A stretch of 64,000 bases of DNA. Source: Alkaliphilus flagellatus (lineage in GTDB: Bacteria > Bacillota > Clostridia > Peptostreptococcales > Natronincolaceae). A program made the translations under genes and the position numbers. The notes beneath the pieces were generated by a model. The model was given only the letters and a program-made list of their open reading frames with translations, ran no database searches and had not been told where the DNA came from. Below are positions 35,664-44,618 of the stretch, one piece after another. Numbering within the stretch: the stretch's first letter is position 1; each line of letters opens with the position of its first letter. The DNA is taken from the NCBI RefSeq assembly GCF_018919215.1, contig NZ_JAHLQK010000006.1, forward strand, positions 124,001 through 188,000, read 5' to 3'.

Positions 35664-37838
35664 ATGTTGGAAAATTTAATAAGTAAAATTGAAGAATATA
35701 ATCCGCAATGTGATGTTGAACTTATTATTAGAGCTTATAATTTTGCGGAAAATGCACATCAAGGTCAATATAGGAAATCAGGTGAAAGATATTTTATTCA
35801 TCCTGTAGAAGTAGCTAAAATTTTAATAGAGTTACAAATGGATAGCAGTACAATAGCTGCAGGATTGCTTCATGATGTAATAGAGGATACAAATTATGGA
35901 TATGAAAAAATCAAGAAAGAGTTTGGTTTAGAGATAGCTGATTTAGTAGAAGGCGTAACCAAGTTAACACGGTTATCTTTTAATTCTAAGGAGGAAAGAC
36001 AAGCTGAAAACCTTAGAAAAATGGTACTAGCTATGGCAAAAGATATACGGGTTATTTTGATTAAGCTAGCCGATCGTCTTCATAATATGAGAACCCTTAG
36101 ATATCATAATGATGAAAAACGAAAGGAAAAAGCTATAGAAACTTTAGAAATTTTTGCACCAATTGCTCATAGGCTAGGTATTTCTAGAATCAAATGGGAA
36201 TTAGAGGACTTATGTTTAAGATATATTGATCCAGAAGGATATTATGAGCTAGTAGAAAAAGTAGCTAAAAAAAGACGTGACCGTGAAGAATTTATAAGAG
36301 ATGTAATAGCAAATTTAAAAGATAAATTAGATGAATTTGATATTGAAAATGAAATTACTGGTAGACCAAAGCACTTTTATAGCATATATAGAAAGATGGA
36401 ATATCAGGGCAAGTCTTTTGATGAAATATTTGATTTTTTAGCTGTTAGAGTAATAGTAAACAGTGTTAAAGATTGCTATGGAGTTTTAGGAGTTGTTCAT
36501 ACAATATGGAAACCAATACCTGGACGTTTTAAAGATTACATTGCAATGCCTAAGCCTAATATGTATCAGTCTTTGCATACTACGGTAATTGGTCCTCAAG
36601 GAGACCCTTTCGAAATTCAAATTAGAACTATGGAAATGCATCAAATTGCTGAATATGGTATTGCGGCCCACTGGAAATATAAAGAAGGCAAAACAGATAC
36701 TGTCGAGCAACAAACGGATGTAAAATTAGCATGGTTAAGACAAATGCTAGAGTGGGAAAAGGAAGTAAAAGATCCTAAGGAGTTTATGGAATCCTTAAAG
36801 ATTGACCTATTTACTAACGAAGTATTTGTATTTACACCTAAAGGAGAAGTTATTAATCTTCCAACAGGATCAACACCGATTGATTTTGCATACAAAATTC
36901 ATTCTGGGGTTGGTAATAAATGTGTAGGCGCCAAAGTAGATGGACGTATAGTTCCCATTGATTACAAATTAAAAAATGGAAATATAGTACAAATTCTAAC
37001 CTCTTCTAATAGCGTGGGACCTAGCAGAGACTGGTTAAAAATTGTTAAAAGCTCGCAGGCTAAAACCAAAATAAAACAATGGTTTAAAAAAGAACGCAGA
37101 GAAGAAAATATTGATAAGGGACAAGAAATAATAGATAAGGAAATAAGACGGCTAGGGCTTAATATACCTCCGGCACAACTACAGAAATTATTGATAAGTA
37201 TGGCTAGAAAGCTTGGCTTTTCCAATGAAGAAGATCTATATGCTGCAATTGGATACGGTGGTATTGCATTAACTCAGGTAATGCCTAAGATTAAAGAAGC
37301 TGCAAGAAAGGAAACTGCCCAAGAACATGTAGTAGAAAAAGAAGTTCAACCTGTACCTAAGGAAAACGATAGGAAGAAAAAAGAAGATGTTGGTCAAGGT
37401 GTTAGAGTTAAAGGAATAGATAATATAATGGTTCGCTTTTCAAGATGTTGCAATCCTGTTCCTGGAGATAATATTGTAGGATATATTACAAGGGGACGAG
37501 GAGTTTCAATTCATCGTAAAGACTGTCCAAATATAGTTGATAATATAGAAATTATGGATCGTTTTATAGAAGTTGAATGGAATATTGATAAAGCAATCTC
37601 CTTCCAAGTGGAGATACAGATTAAAGCAACTGATCGCAAAGGCCTTTTATCTGAATTAACCATTGTTTTAGCAGAAGCTAAGATTCCAATAAATGGATTA
37701 AATGCTCGAATAACCAAGGAACGTACTGCCATATTTAATATGGTCTTAGAAATTAATGATATAGAACATTTAGATAAATTAATGCAAAAACTAAAAAACT
37801 TAAAAGGTGTTATAGATATATTTAGAGTAACCACTTAG
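35664..37838 (+). CDS. relA: Bifunctional (p)ppGpp synthetase/hydrolase RelA/SpoT
   Basis: 724 aa, ATG at 35664 (ribosome site GAGGGTG). It makes and degrades the alarmone (p)ppGpp. Domains in order: HD hydrolase (residues 30-150, LLHDVIEDT with the His-Asp pair), synthetase (230-345, KPNMYQSLHTTV, EIQIRT), TGS (EVFVFTPKGEVINLP, about 390), helical region, zinc-finger CCNPVPGD (about 595) and ACT (650-724). The HD motif is intact, so it is a bifunctional Rel. dtd follows. Confidence 0.97.
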   Translation: MLENLISKIEEYNPQCDVELIIRAYNFAENAHQGQYRKSGERYFIHPVEVAKILIELQMDSSTIAAGLLHDVIEDTNYGYEKIKKEFGLEIADLVEGVTKLTRLSFNSKEERQAENLRKMVLAMAKDIRVILIKLADRLHNMRTLRYHNDEKRKEKAIETLEIFAPIAHRLGISRIKWELEDLCLRYIDPEGYYELVEKVAKKRRDREEFIRDVIANLKDKLDEFDIENEITGRPKHFYSIYRKMEYQGKSFDEIFDFLAVRVIVNSVKDCYGVLGVVHTIWKPIPGRFKDYIAMPKPNMYQSLHTTVIGPQGDPFEIQIRTMEMHQIAEYGIAAHWKYKEGKTDTVEQQTDVKLAWLRQMLEWEKEVKDPKEFMESLKIDLFTNEVFVFTPKGEVINLPTGSTPIDFAYKIHSGVGNKCVGAKVDGRIVPIDYKLKNGNIVQILTSSNSVGPSRDWLKIVKSSQAKTKIKQWFKKERREENIDKGQEIIDKEIRRLGLNIPPAQLQKLLISMARKLGFSNEEDLYAAIGYGGIALTQVMPKIKEAARKETAQEHVVEKEVQPVPKENDRKKKEDVGQGVRVKGIDNIMVRFSRCCNPVPGDNIVGYITRGRGVSIHRKDCPNIVDNIEIMDRFIEVEWNIDKAISFQVEIQIKATDRKGLLSELTIVLAEAKIPINGLNARITKERTAIFNMVLEINDIEHLDKLMQKLKNLKGVIDIFRVTT

Positions 37839-37851
37839 ACAGGAGGTAAAT

Positions 37852-38301
37852 ATGAGGGCTGTAGTTCAAAGAATATCACAAGGAAAGGTAGTAGTAGAGG
37901 ATCAAGTTACTGGTGCTATCGATAAAGGGTTGTTAGTTTTTCTAGGAGTAACAAATGAAGATAATATTCAAGATGTAAAATATATGGCTGAAAAAATTGT
38001 AAACTTAAGAATATTTGAAGACGATAACGAGAAAATGAATTTATCTGTTATAGATGTAGAAGGTAAAATTCTTGCAGTATCTCAATTTACACTTTTAGGG
38101 GACTGTAGAAAAGGAAGACGTCCTAATTTTACAGAGGCAGCTAGACCGGAAATGGCTGATGAACTATATAAATCCTTTATAGAAGAATGCCAAAAACTAG
38201 GGGTAAATGTTGAAACAGGCGTATTCCAAGCTCATATGATGGTACACTCAATCAATGATGGTCCAGTAACTATACTTATCGATAGTAAAAAAACATTTTA
38301 A
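37852..38301 (+). CDS. dtd: D-aminoacyl-tRNA deacylase
   Basis: 149 aa, ATG at 37852 after AGGAGG. It hydrolyses D-amino acids from mischarged tRNA. Signature motifs: MRAVVQRI at the N-terminus, VSQFTLLGDCRKGRRP with the catalytic region, and the cis Gly-Pro motif NDGPVTI. Typical partner downstream of relA. Confidence 0.97.
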   Translation: MRAVVQRISQGKVVVEDQVTGAIDKGLLVFLGVTNEDNIQDVKYMAEKIVNLRIFEDDNEKMNLSVIDVEGKILAVSQFTLLGDCRKGRRPNFTEAARPEMADELYKSFIEECQKLGVNVETGVFQAHMMVHSINDGPVTILIDSKKTF

Positions 38302-38312
38302 GGAGGAATTTT

Positions 38313-38933
38313 ATGTTTTTAGAAAGAATTCCAGCAGGAGTATATGCAGTTAATTGCTATGTTGTAGGTGATGATAAAACAGGTAAAGCTGCTGTAATTG
38401 ATCCAGGTGGCGATGTTGATAAAATAATTGAAGTATTAGAAAGCAATGAGTTTAAATTAGAATATATTATATTGACCCATGCTCATGGAGACCATATAGG
38501 TGGTTTAGAGGAGTTACGGGAAAAAACTGGAGCCCCTGTATATATGCATAAAAATGATCTGCATGTGTTGAAAAATAGTAAAATTAATCATTCTGTTGCA
38601 ATAGGTGGTGTTAAAGTTGAAACAGAAGCAGATGCTTTCGTAGAGGATGGAGATACATTGGAATTGGGAGAGTTAAAGCTTTATGTTATTCATACGCCAG
38701 GGCATACTCAAGGTGGAATATGTATACAAGTTGAAAATGTACTATTAAGTGGAGATACATTATTTGCAAACTCTATAGGCAGAAGCGACTTAGAGGGTGG
38801 AGATCAAGAACAACTAATAGACTCTATTAAAAATAAACTTTTTGTACTTAATGAAGATTTAACCGTTTTACCTGGACATGGTCCTGCCACCACTATTAGA
38901 ATTGAAAAAACTACAAATCCTTATGTAAGGTAA
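38313..38933 (+). CDS. Metallo-beta-lactamase-fold hydrolase (glyoxalase II-like)
   Basis: 206 aa, ATG at 38313 after AAGGAGG. The metal site is complete: LTHAHGDHIGG (HxHxDH), HTPGHTQGG, SGDTLF and LPGHGPAT. Such proteins hydrolyse thioesters such as S-lactoylglutathione or related bacillithiol/other thiol substrates, but the substrate cannot be decided here. Located between dtd and hemZ, its usual place in Clostridia. Confidence 0.85.
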   Translation: MFLERIPAGVYAVNCYVVGDDKTGKAAVIDPGGDVDKIIEVLESNEFKLEYIILTHAHGDHIGGLEELREKTGAPVYMHKNDLHVLKNSKINHSVAIGGVKVETEADAFVEDGDTLELGELKLYVIHTPGHTQGGICIQVENVLLSGDTLFANSIGRSDLEGGDQEQLIDSIKNKLFVLNEDLTVLPGHGPATTIRIEKTTNPYVR

Positions 38934-38934
38934 A

Positions 38935-40446
38935 TTGAAAAAAATGATTAAAGTTATATGCATAGGACATAATTATGAATATGAAATAAGAGAATTATTA
39001 AAACTATTTTACAAACAAAGTGAAATAGAAATTAGCTGTGTTAGCTTTGGAGAGTATGTTGAAGAAGGTTTTAATAGGCAAATTATTTCTAAAGAAACCT
39101 TATTAACTAGTATGCTAGTTGTTGAAGAAAATAAAGCTATTGCTACTTCTAAGTTAAATGGTGAAGAGAAAATAATAGAAGAACAATTAGATAATAAGAC
39201 TGAGTTAGAGATAAAGAAAACAATTAAAAGATTAATTAAAAAAAGCCTTTTTAAGCTCCTTCAAAAAAGTAAAAATATTGAGGTGCCTTGGGGCATTTTA
39301 ACAGGAATTAGGCCTACGAAAATTGTTCATGAGCTATTAGAAAATGGTTTTAGTGAAGAAAATATTATGTATACTTTAATAAATGAATATTGTATAGATA
39401 GTAGTAAAGCGAAACTATTGTTAGATGTAGCTAAAACAGAGTATAGATATGTATATCCTATTGATGAAACAAAAATTAGTTTATATATAAGCATACCTTT
39501 TTGTCCAACTAGATGTCTATATTGCTCATTTCCTTCTAATCCATTAAATCAATCTGCACATTTAGTAGATAGTTATGTAGATTCCCTGTGCAGGGAGATA
39601 GAAGGTGTGACAAAGCTAATTAAAGAAGTGGGGAAAAAGGTTCAAACAATTTATGTTGGTGGAGGAACACCAACTACTCTTTCGGTTACACAATTTGCCC
39701 GTATATTCGATACAATTAAAACTAGTATAGATTTGAACTATCTTGAAGAATTCACAGTAGAGGCTGGAAGACCAGATACAATTGATTATGATAAGCTAAT
39801 GTATCTGAAGGGAGCAAATATTACTAGATTAAGTATTAATCCACAAACTATGAACGATTGTACTTTAAAGGAAATAGGAAGAGAACATACCGTTGATGAA
39901 CTAGTTAAATCTTACAAAATGGCTTTGGAAATTGGATTTGAAAATATTAATATGGATATTATAATTGGACTTCCAGGTGAAGATACAAAAATGGTAGAAC
40001 ACACTATGAATGAAATTAAAAAGCTCTCTCCCATTAATTTAACAGTGCATACATTAGCAATTAAAAGAGCTTCTAGATTGAAAGATCAAGAAGAAGAATA
40101 TAGTCTTGCTGAGCAACAAGAAGTGATGGATATGCTCGAAATTACACAGAATTATGCTGAAGTTATGGGATTAAAACCATATTATATGTATAGACAAAAG
40201 CATATGGTAGGTAATCTTGAAAATATAGGATATTCAAAGCCAGGTTATGAATGTATATATAACATTCAAATTATGGAGGAAAAACAGACTATACTTGCCT
40301 TAGGAGCAGGAGCTGTCTCTAAGATTACATTTCCTAGTGAAAATCGACTAGAAAGAGTTCCAAATATTAAAAACTTAGAGCAATATATTGAGCGCGTAGA
40401 TGAAATGATCGAAAGAAAAAGAAAATTTTTTATTGACAATATTTAG
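38935..40446 (+). CDS. hemZ: HemZ-like radical SAM coproporphyrinogen III oxidase family protein
   Basis: 503 aa from TTG at 38935, four bases after TAAGG; ATG at 38944 is an alternative. The radical SAM site CPTRCLYCSF (CxxxCxxC) is near residue 193, followed by TIYVGGGTPTTL and the HemN-type PGEDTKMVE segment. HemZ-type proteins have a long N-terminal domain (residues 1-165), as here. Members are annotated as oxygen-independent coproporphyrinogen dehydrogenases, but activity is not proven for all. The promoter of the next operon lies inside its last codons. Confidence 0.85.
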   Translation: MKKMIKVICIGHNYEYEIRELLKLFYKQSEIEISCVSFGEYVEEGFNRQIISKETLLTSMLVVEENKAIATSKLNGEEKIIEEQLDNKTELEIKKTIKRLIKKSLFKLLQKSKNIEVPWGILTGIRPTKIVHELLENGFSEENIMYTLINEYCIDSSKAKLLLDVAKTEYRYVYPIDETKISLYISIPFCPTRCLYCSFPSNPLNQSAHLVDSYVDSLCREIEGVTKLIKEVGKKVQTIYVGGGTPTTLSVTQFARIFDTIKTSIDLNYLEEFTVEAGRPDTIDYDKLMYLKGANITRLSINPQTMNDCTLKEIGREHTVDELVKSYKMALEIGFENINMDIIIGLPGEDTKMVEHTMNEIKKLSPINLTVHTLAIKRASRLKDQEEEYSLAEQQEVMDMLEITQNYAEVMGLKPYYMYRQKHMVGNLENIGYSKPGYECIYNIQIMEEKQTILALGAGAVSKITFPSENRLERVPNIKNLEQYIERVDEMIERKRKFFIDNI

Positions 40447-40461
40447 AAAACGTCATATAAT
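40433..40461 (+). promoter_or_regulatory. Sigma-A promoter for hisS-aspS leader
   Basis: TTGACA at 40433-40438 and TATAAT at 40456-40461 with 17-base spacing, a consensus promoter. The -35 lies in the end of hemZ. Confidence 0.85.
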
Positions 40462-40467
40462 AGATAG

Positions 40468-40716
40468 AATCAATAAGGATATTACAATGATTAGGAATAG
40501 TAGTCAAATATCATGTTTTAGCGAGTCGGGGATGGTGAAAGCTCGATACAATAGAGTTTGGTGAAGACACCTATGAGTAGGTTTTCTGAAATTTAGTAGG
40601 AAAATCCGTGAGCCTGCGTTAATGGTAAAGTGGGATTTAATCCAACTAGGGTGGTACCGCGGGAAATCAACCTCTCGTCCCTTCAATTTATATTTAGGGA
40701 TGTAGAGGTTTTTGTG
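40468..40716 (+). promoter_or_regulatory. T-box riboswitch leader of hisS-aspS
   Basis: The T-box sequence AGGGTGGTACCGCG lies at 40648-40661. The Stem I region (GCGAGTCGGGGATGGTGAAAG) and distal loop lie upstream, and the specifier region GAAGACACC at 40564-40572. A terminator (CCTCTCGTCCCT / AGGGATGTAGAGG with T run) spans about 40671-40714 and competes with the T-box antiterminator. The specifier region contains both GAC (Asp, 40566-40568) and CAC (His, 40568-40570). Uncharged tRNA matching the specifier would stabilise the antiterminator and switch on hisS-aspS. Confidence 0.92.
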
Positions 40717-40763
40717 TATTCAAATTTAATTTTAATTATTTATATAGAATGGAGGTAATTAAA

Positions 40764-42032
40764 TTGCTAACAAAGGGACCAAGGGGTACAAAGGATGTAT
40801 TACCTAGTGAAGCCTATAAGTGGCATTATGTTGAAGGTGTAGTAAAGGAAGTAGCTAAGCGCTTTGGGTTTGAAGAGATAAGAACCCCTATCTTTGAGCA
40901 TACAGAGCTTTTTGAACGTGGAGTAGGTGATACTACAGATGTTGTTGAAAAAGAAATGTATACATTTACTGATCGTGGAGACAGAAGCATTACATTAAAG
41001 CCAGAAGGTACAGCTCCAGTAGCAAGATCATTTATTGAAAATAAACTTTATGCAGATACTCAACCTACAAAACTATTTTATATTACACCAGTTTTTAGAT
41101 ATGAAAGACCTCAAGCAGGAAGGTTAAGAGAACATCATCAATTTGGTGTTGAGGTTTTTGGCGCAGCTAGCCCTTCTGTAGATGCAGAGGTTATTAACTT
41201 AGCTATGGCGGTTTATGAAACCTTTGGAATTAAAAAATTAGAGCTTAGAATAAACAGTATTGGCTGTCCAAAGTGTAGAGCTGAATATCATAAAGTACTT
41301 AAGGAATACTTACAAAATAAATTAGATAAGCTATGCACAACTTGCCAAGGAAGATTTGATCGAAATCCTCTTAGAATAATTGACTGTAAATCTGATACAT
41401 GTCAAGCCGAACTAACAGAAGTTCCACTTATGCTAGATCATATTTGTGATGAATGTAAGGATCATTTTGATACCTTAAAGAAATATTTAGAAGCATCTGG
41501 ACTTAATTATATAGTGGATCCAAGAATTGTTCGTGGATTAGATTACTATACTAAAACTGCGTTTGAAATTATTACAGATGAAGCAGGTAAAAAAGGAACA
41601 ATATGTGGCGGTGGGAGATATGACAAACTTGTAGAAGATTGTGGAGGTCCGAGTACGCCAGGTGTAGGCTTTGGAATGGGATTAGAAAGAACTATATTAA
41701 CATTAGAAAGCCAAGGCATAGAAATTCCTAAACCAGAAGGATTAGATGTATTTATAGTAACCATGGGTGAGGCAGCATCCTATGAAGGATTTAAATTACT
41801 AAATCAACTTAGAAGAGCAGGTTTAACTGCAGATAAAGATCACTTAGATCGTAGTGTAAAGGCACAATTTAAATATGCTAATAAGGTAATGTCAAATTAC
41901 ACAATTGTAATAGGTGATGATGAACTATCTAAAGGAATAGCAAAGCTAAAAAATATGATTGATGGAGAAGAGACAGAAGTTAATTTAATTGATGTAGCTA
42001 ATATACTTCAACAAAATTTAAATAGGAGGTAA
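40764..42032 (+). CDS. hisS: Histidyl-tRNA synthetase
   Basis: 422 aa from TTG at 40764, eight bases after GGAGG; the ATG at 40749 overlaps that ribosome site and is unlikely. A class II synthetase: motif 1 region around RGTKDVLP, motif 2 FRYERPQAGRLREHHQFG, the HisA motif RGLDYYTKTAFE, motif 3 GVGFGMGLERT. A C-terminal anticodon-binding domain follows (about residues 325-420). It charges tRNA-His. Controlled by the upstream T-box and followed by aspS after six bases. Confidence 0.97.
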   Translation: MLTKGPRGTKDVLPSEAYKWHYVEGVVKEVAKRFGFEEIRTPIFEHTELFERGVGDTTDVVEKEMYTFTDRGDRSITLKPEGTAPVARSFIENKLYADTQPTKLFYITPVFRYERPQAGRLREHHQFGVEVFGAASPSVDAEVINLAMAVYETFGIKKLELRINSIGCPKCRAEYHKVLKEYLQNKLDKLCTTCQGRFDRNPLRIIDCKSDTCQAELTEVPLMLDHICDECKDHFDTLKKYLEASGLNYIVDPRIVRGLDYYTKTAFEIITDEAGKKGTICGGGRYDKLVEDCGGPSTPGVGFGMGLERTILTLESQGIEIPKPEGLDVFIVTMGEAASYEGFKLLNQLRRAGLTADKDHLDRSVKAQFKYANKVMSNYTIVIGDDELSKGIAKLKNMIDGEETEVNLIDVANILQQNLNRR

Positions 42033-42038
42033 TATATT

Positions 42039-43805
42039 ATGAACTTAAAAAGAACCCACATGTGTGGAACTTTAAATAGAGAAAATATAGGTGATGTAGT
42101 AACATTATCAGGATGGGTACAAAAAAGAAGGGATTTAGGAGGTTTAATATTTGTTGATTTAAGAGATAGATCTGGACTTATGCAAATTGTATTTGATAAT
42201 GATGTATCTGAGAAGGCTTTTAAAGATGCTGAAAAATTAGGATCAGAATATGTAATTACTATAAAAGGAAAGATTTATGAAAGACAATCTAAAAATCCAA
42301 ATATGCCAACAGGTGATATTGAAGTTTTTGCAGAAGAAATAGAAATTTTAAACGAATCCCAAACACCACCTATTTACATTAAAGATGATGATGATGTTTC
42401 AGAGAATCTTAGACTTAAATATAGATATTTAGATTTAAGAAAGCCTACAATGCAAAAGAATTTAATGCTAAGACATAAGGTAGCTCAAGTTGTAAGGAAT
42501 TTTTTAAGCAATGAAGGATTTTTAGAAATAGAAACTCCTATGCTTACAAAGACAACTCCAGAAGGGGCTAGAGATTATTTGGTACCAAGTAGAGTAAATC
42601 CAGGTAAGTTTTTTGGTTTGCCTCAGTCTCCTCAAATGCTTAAACAACTTTTAATGGTATCAGGTATGGAAAGATATTTTCAAATTGTAAAATGTTTTAG
42701 AGATGAGGATTTAAGGGCAGATAGACAACCAGAGTTTACTCAAATAGACTGTGAAATGTCATTTGTTGATGTAGAAGATATAATAGCAATTAATGAGAGA
42801 TTGTTACAAACAATATTTAAAGAGGTAATGAATGTAGATATACAATTACCTATTCCTAGAATAAGCTATAAAGAAGCAATGGATCGCTTTGGATCTGACA
42901 AACCGGATATTAGATTTGGCTTTGAACTAGTTGATTTATGTGAAATAGTGAAAAACTGTGGATTTAAAGTATTTACATCCGCTATTGAAAATGGTGGAGC
43001 TGTTAAGGCAATCAACATTAAGGGACATGGAGATCAGTTTAGTAGAAAAGATATTACAAAGTTAGAAGACTATGTAAAGACTTATGGTGCTAAAGGATTA
43101 GCTTGGATTAAAGTAACAGATGAAGGAGTTACTTCACCAATAGCTAAGTTCTTTACAGATGAAGAAATGCAAGCAGTATTGAAGGCTACAGATGCAGCAG
43201 TAGGAGATTTAGTATTATTTGTTGCTGATAAAATGCAAGTAGTATATGATGCTCTAGGACATTTAAGGGTTGAAGTTGCTAAAATATTAAACTTAATTAA
43301 CAAAGATGAGTTTAAGCTACTTTGGGTTACGGAATTTCCACTATTTGAATACGATGAAGAAGAAGGTCGTTATGCAGCTAAGCATCATCCATTTACTTCT
43401 CCTATGGATGAAGATATTGAACTTATGGTATCAAATCCAGAAATGGCTAGAGCTAAGGCTTATGATATTGTATTAAATGGCTATGAAATTGGTGGAGGAA
43501 GCATAAGAATTCACTCATCAGACCTTCAACAAAAAATGTTTAAAGCTTTAGGTTTTAGCGAAGAAGAAGCTTGGGATAAGTTTGGCTTCCTTTTAGAAGC
43601 ATTTAAATATGGAACACCACCTCATGGAGGTATTGCCTTTGGCCTAGATAGATTGGTAATGATTTTAGCAAGGGAAGATAATATTAGACAGGTAATAGCT
43701 TTCCCTAAAACTCAAAATGCTACTTGTCCATTAACAAATGCACCAACTGTTGCAGATGACAAGCAGTTAAAAGAATTAAGTATAAAAGTTCAAATTGAAG
43801 AATAA
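42039..43805 (+). CDS. aspS: Aspartyl-tRNA synthetase
   Basis: 588 aa, ATG at 42039 with ribosome site AGGAGG in the end of hisS. Bacterial-type AspRS: OB-fold anticodon domain (residues 1-100), class II core with [15 protein letters not shown], motif 2 [18 protein letters not shown], the bacterial insertion (GAD) domain about 285-420, and motif 3 [13 protein letters not shown]. Co-transcribed with hisS. Confidence 0.97.
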   Translation: MNLKRTHMCGTLNRENIGDVVTLSGWVQKRRDLGGLIFVDLRDRSGLMQIVFDNDVSEKAFKDAEKLGSEYVITIKGKIYERQSKNPNMPTGDIEVFAEEIEILNESQTPPIYIKDDDDVSENLRLKYRYLDLRKPTMQKNLMLRHKVAQVVRNFLSNEGFLEIETPMLTKTTPEGARDYLVPSRVNPGKFFGLPQSPQMLKQLLMVSGMERYFQIVKCFRDEDLRADRQPEFTQIDCEMSFVDVEDIIAINERLLQTIFKEVMNVDIQLPIPRISYKEAMDRFGSDKPDIRFGFELVDLCEIVKNCGFKVFTSAIENGGAVKAINIKGHGDQFSRKDITKLEDYVKTYGAKGLAWIKVTDEGVTSPIAKFFTDEEMQAVLKATDAAVGDLVLFVADKMQVVYDALGHLRVEVAKILNLINKDEFKLLWVTEFPLFEYDEEEGRYAAKHHPFTSPMDEDIELMVSNPEMARAKAYDIVLNGYEIGGGSIRIHSSDLQQKMFKALGFSEEEAWDKFGFLLEAFKYGTPPHGGIAFGLDRLVMILAREDNIRQVIAFPKTQNATCPLTNAPTVADDKQLKELSIKVQIEE

Positions 43806-43813
43806 TATAAAAA

Positions 43814-43848
43814 AATCGCAGATTATTTAATTTGCGATTTTTTTATAT
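43814..43848 (+). terminator. Terminator after aspS
   Basis: AAATCGCA and TGCGATTT pair around GATTATTTAATT, with an A run before and seven T residues after. Confidence 0.85.
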
Positions 43849-43853
43849 GTTAG

Positions 43854-43882
43854 TTGACAAGGAGACCAGGGTATACTATAAT
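43854..43882 (+). promoter_or_regulatory. Sigma-A promoter of DUF2325 gene
   Basis: TTGACA at 43854-43859 and TATAAT at 43877-43882 with 17-base spacing. Confidence 0.85.
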
Positions 43883-43890
43883 AAAGTAAA

Positions 43891-43905
43891 TGATAATCGT
43901 TATCA
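43891..43905. promoter_or_regulatory. Fur-box-like operator
   Basis: TGATAATCGTTATCA differs from the Fur 7-1-7 consensus TGATAATnATTATCA at one position. It lies eight bases after the -10 element, over the expected transcript start, where iron-loaded Fur would block transcription of the DUF2325 gene. Confidence 0.6.
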
Positions 43906-43928
43906 ATACATAAAAGGAGGAATGACAA

Positions 43929-44237
43929 ATGAAAGCTCTATTAGTAGGAGCCGATAGATTAGGTAATATTCCAGATACATTACAAAGCTTTGGTATAAAG
44001 GATTTCATACATTGGGATGGACGTAAAAAAGGCATGAGAAAGCTAGAAATTCCAGGAGAAGTTGATATGGTAATAGTGTTTTATGATTTTATAGAACACA
44101 ATATAACAGAAATAGTTAAGGAAAAAGCAAAACAAAGTCAAATACCTTGTGTATTTTCTAGAAGGGCCTGTAGTGACTTGGCAAAAAGATTGAATAATTG
44201 TAAGGATTGTAATTTATGTACTGCAAAAGCTAATTAA
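43929..44237 (+). CDS. DUF2325 protein, putative iron-regulated
   Basis: 102 aa, ATG at 43929 after AAAGGAGG. It has the DUF2325 pattern (KALLVGADRLGNIPDTL, HWDGRK, VIVFYDFIEHN) and a Cys-rich tail with three Cys (CKDCNLC) that could bind a metal or cluster. Function unknown. The upstream Fur-like box suggests expression under iron limitation. Confidence 0.75.
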   Translation: MKALLVGADRLGNIPDTLQSFGIKDFIHWDGRKKGMRKLEIPGEVDMVIVFYDFIEHNITEIVKEKAKQSQIPCVFSRRACSDLAKRLNNCKDCNLCTAKAN

Positions 44238-44261
44238 AAATTTTTAAAATATCAAAAATAT

Positions 44262-44290
44262 TTGAAATATTACGAAGATTGTGGTATTAT
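44262..44290 (+). promoter_or_regulatory. Sigma-A promoter of 6S RNA
   Basis: TTGAAA at 44262-44267 and TATTAT at 44285-44290 with 17-base spacing, directly before the 6S-like RNA. Confidence 0.75.
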
Positions 44291-44296
44291 TACATT

Positions 44297-44475
44297 AACA
44301 CCCTGCTGTGTGCGTATAATCGACTAAGTTTTGAGCCAACACAATGACATTGGGAATTTGGAGTTTATTTATTAAGTAAATGCCCTACAATCTGTAAGGA
44401 CTTACGCAATAAGTAACAGAATACCCACCTGCGAGAGCAGGTTTCAAAACATTCGACCACGGCATGGCGGGGAAA
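44297..44475 (+). ncRNA. ssrS: 6S RNA
   Basis: About 180 nt without an open frame. The ends pair (CCCTGCTGTG at 44301-44310 with CACGGCATGGCGGG at 44458-44471). An internal hairpin (ACCTGCGAGAGCAGGT) lies near the 3' end, and a large unpaired central section with AATCGACTAAGTTTTGAGCCAAC is present, resembling Firmicute 6S RNAs that mimic an open promoter and bind RNA polymerase. Position after aspS/DUF2325 supports the call. A terminator follows at 44519. Confidence 0.72.
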
Positions 44476-44518
44476 ACTTACATAATACTGATCGATGAAA
44501 AAACATACTAAAAGTAAT

Positions 44519-44543
44519 TAGCTCCTATATAGGGGCTTTTTTA
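44519..44543 (+). terminator. Terminator downstream of 6S RNA
   Basis: TAGCTCCTATATAGGGGCTTTTTT: AGCTCCTATATAGGGGCT stem with six T residues. Confidence 0.75.
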
Positions 44544-44557
44544 ATGTTTAAACCCAG

Positions 44558-44586
44558 TTGACATAATAAAAAAAATTAGATAATAT
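44558..44586 (+). promoter_or_regulatory. Sigma-A promoter of tcdA
   Basis: TTGACA at 44558-44563 and TAATAT at 44581-44586 with 17-base spacing. Confidence 0.7.
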
Positions 44587-44618
44587 TAAATTTAGTGGAA
44601 AAGTAGAGGAGGTAAGAG

